NCBI RefSeq assembly: GCF_008974265.1
Contig: NZ_BKZW01000001.1
Location: forward strand, 2,356,001-2,420,000
From: Dictyobacter vulcani
GTDB taxonomy: Bacteria > Chloroflexota > Ktedonobacteria > Ktedonobacterales > Ktedonobacteraceae
Reading direction: 5' to 3'
Length of the DNA: 64,000 nt
Within the stretch, counting starts at the first letter, position 1. Each line of letters opens with the position of its first letter. The notes beneath the pieces are model-generated. The model was not told where the DNA came from, made no database searches, and worked only from the letters and a program-made list of their open reading frames with translations. A program made the translations under genes and the position numbers. Positions 62,463 to 64,000 of this stretch are shown here, in pieces.

Positions 62463-62961
62463 TGCAATCATTCCCCTTCTCTCGAAATAGCCTTCGATGT
62501 TTTCTAAAGGCATTTCGATCTTTAATCAGGTCATATAGTTTCGGCAAAACGTCTTCTCGTTTGGGAGGATTATTAATACCGGTTTGTATCTGAGGCATAT
62601 GAATGGTATAGCTATTTGTTTTATCGGATGTATCAATGTCAATATAACCAAGGGCGATCAATAGAGGGATTGCGGTATCTCGTAATGTGCGATCACTGAA
62701 TTCATCATTCATTCCCTGGATAATCTCTTGTTGAGTTTTGTAGATGGTAATGTCTCCATCAAATCCAGGCACATCTTCATTGGCGCAACCATATTGTTGC
62801 TTGTAGAGTTTCGTATAGTTTCTAAACTCCTTACTAATACTCGCCTGATAAAGCAAATAACTGAGGAATAACCCGGCAATATGGTTGCCCAGGCATGCTC
62901 TTCTCAAACATGGTCGTGCAATCAGGAACTCTTCTTGTGGAAAATCGATGGCCCACTCCAT
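62449..62961 (-). CDS. Replication/regulatory winged-helix-like protein, probably truncated at the N-terminus
   Basis: About 170 residues from MEWAIDF. The segment ITIYKTQQEIIQGMNDEFSDRTLRDTAIPLLIALGYIDID looks like a winged helix of the kind seen in plasmid and phage initiator or HTH proteins. Reading is open upstream into the IS66 end, so the insertion likely cut off the original start. It ends inside the iteron-like array. I do not recognise a named family. Confidence 0.5.
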   Translation of the reverse strand: MEWAIDFPQEEFLIARPCLRRACLGNHIAGLFLSYLLYQASISKEFRNYTKLYKQQYGCANEDVPGFDGDITIYKTQQEIIQGMNDEFSDRTLRDTAIPLLIALGYIDIDTSDKTNSYTIHMPQIQTGINNPPKREDVLPKLYDLIKDRNAFRKHRRLFREKGNDCSMEQ

Positions 62962-62981
62962 AATAATATGTCTCTTCTTTC

Positions 62982-64000
62982 GTAACTGCTCAGGACCCAG
63001 CTTCCCAAGCAATGGGAAGCGGGGAACCTTGAAAGACAGCAGCAAGGGCGTCGAGCATGGAATGCCCTTGCTTACGCATGGTGCTCAAATAACTGCGAAT
63101 GGTACAGAAGGCAGTGGCACCCGCATCGCTGCGAAAGGTCCCGGAAATCTTTTGCTGCACCTTGATCATGCGTAAGTCGCGCTCCGCTAGATTGTTGGTA
63201 AAGGGCACGGTCAAGTCATCCACAAAAGCGAGCACTTGATCGGCGCGGTGGAGGAAGGCATCAAGGAGATTTTTGCCAGGATCTTGTTTGGGACGACCCC
63301 GTTTGCGGGCGGCGGTGGGCTCCGGTGGCGGGTGCGCCTCATCCCAGGCACGATAGCCACGCCCAATCACCTCAAAATACGCAGCCAACCAGCGTGTGCG
63401 GATCGCTGGATCAAGGGTCTTTTGACCACAGGCGCGCGCCTGCTTGGTCGCCTCACTTAGTTCAAGCAAGACAATGTACATCTCTTGCGCCCATGGTTGT
63501 TTTTCTTCTTCTGCAACAAACAAGCAATCACGCAACAGATGGGCTCCACACAGGCTATGCTCACAGCGATACTGATCATAGCTTTTCCAGCGATCGTGCA
63601 CGAGCCGACCCGTGTAAAGAGGCAGCAGTCCCATCTCATTCATGGCCTCATGCCCTCGCTTGCGATGCCAGTGGTAGATCGTAAGAGCACGTGTGCTCAC
63701 AACGTGAAACCAATGCAAGATCCCCTCAATACGACCACCCGTCTCGTCCACATGGGCCAGTCGGCTCTGCAGCACGAGTCGTTCAAGGGCTTGCTGCGTC
63801 AAGGACAAGTTCTTGGCTGCCTCACGCACCCAATTGACGATGCTCCCTTCACTCACGGTGCCTAAATGCAGATCAGCAAAGAGTTCGGTGATCCTTTCGA
63901 GAGGCAAGAGCTGGAATTGGGAAAGATAGACGGCCAACCCTCGCACATTGGGACCATACTGGGCTGCTGCATCCACTCCTGGGGGAAAGTTCCCGGCAGG
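62982..64000. mobile_element. IS66-type element, right part beyond window
   Basis: The probable end GTAACTGCTCAGG starts at 62982, next to the transposase stop; such GTAAC ends are usual in IS66. The remaining element lies to the right of the window. Confidence 0.7.
62990..64000 (-). CDS. IS66-family transposase (partial at window edge)
   Basis: 337 residues visible, open to the edge. The DDE domain of IS66 TnpC is recognised: FPPGVDAAAQYGPNVRG, HVDETGG (first Asp), YTGRLVHDRWKSYD (second Asp), CGAHLLRDC and NNLAERDLRMIKVQQKISG (catalytic Glu). The N-terminal zinc-finger/helical part lies outside. The ATG at 63976 is not the start, since the conserved sequence runs through it. Its position next to the truncated minus-strand gene shows that IS66 inserted there. 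Confidence 0.92.
   Translation of the reverse strand, partial: PAGNFPPGVDAAAQYGPNVRGLAVYLSQFQLLPLERITELFADLHLGTVSEGSIVNWVREAAKNLSLTQQALERLVLQSRLAHVDETGGRIEGILHWFHVVSTRALTIYHWHRKRGHEAMNEMGLLPLYTGRLVHDRWKSYDQYRCEHSLCGAHLLRDCLFVAEEEKQPWAQEMYIVLLELSEATKQARACGQKTLDPAIRTRWLAAYFEVIGRGYRAWDEAHPPPEPTAARKRGRPKQDPGKNLLDAFLHRADQVLAFVDDLTVPFTNNLAERDLRMIKVQQKISGTFRSDAGATAFCTIRSYLSTMRKQGHSMLDALAAVFQGSPLPIAWEAGS

Overview
The window reads as a chromosomal segment of a Gram-positive-like, transposon-rich soil bacterium. The Ktedonobacterales lineage of Chloroflexota fits best. This rests on recognising protein families (a complete nuoA-N operon, an archaeal-type AspRS behind a T-box, an F420-dependent sugar dehydrogenase-like enzyme, a DUF6909-like protein, a TcmP-like protein) and on many short palindromic repeats, not on a database search.

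Layout: (1) 1-342 is the start of a Ser/Thr kinase gene, followed by a GC-rich inverted/tandem repeat element. (2) 1080-3283 is groES-groEL with a clear promoter and a CIRCE operator. (3) 3560-7524 holds a methyltransferase with no normal start codon, a manganese catalase and an S9 peptidase. (4) 7963-23731 is the 14-gene complex I operon on the minus strand in the order nuoA to nuoN, with its own promoter and terminator. It also carries an unexpected terminator-like hairpin after nuoB and a duplicated 85-bp hairpin unit between nuoJ and nuoK. (5) 24345-28932 holds panD, a small unknown gene and a large secreted propeller protein with three repeat domains. (6) 29071-30369 is an IS1-like element with an 8-bp target duplication and a frameshifted transposase. 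(7) 30653-36911 holds a frameshifted lipoprotein gene, a DUF402 protein, an F420/LLM-family enzyme, fumarase, tRNA-Ala(GGC) and T-box-aspS. (8) 37206-39024 holds a broken or recoded CxxC (AhpD/CMD-like) gene, an ABM monooxygenase and a nest of small inverted-repeat elements. (9) 39040-44627 holds a PrsW-like membrane protease and dnaE. (10) 45183-50601 is a three-gene redox operon: an FAD oxidoreductase fused to two FHA domains and a zinc ribbon; an Fe-S protein carrying two cyclic-nucleotide-binding domains; and a predicted di-heme membrane protein. (11) 50863-59199 holds a zinc-ribbon membrane protein, a DNA methyltransferase, a nucleoside-phosphorylase-like protein, a HAD hydrolase, a DRE-TIM enzyme and a TcmP-like protein. 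(12) From about 59520 to the right edge lies an integrated element: a large serine recombinase sits at the junction with a truncated VOC dioxygenase gene, followed by a small HTH/excisionase, a 22-bp iteron-like array, a truncated replication-like gene and an IS66-type transposase running off the window.

The most unusual functional unit is the 45-50 kb operon. It appears to join electron transfer (FAD, Fe-S clusters, heme b) to two signalling inputs (phosphopeptide-binding FHA and cyclic nucleotides). The other strong leads are the UGA at the second cysteine of the CxxC motif at 37445, and the recombinase whose C-terminus is read out of the disrupted host gene.
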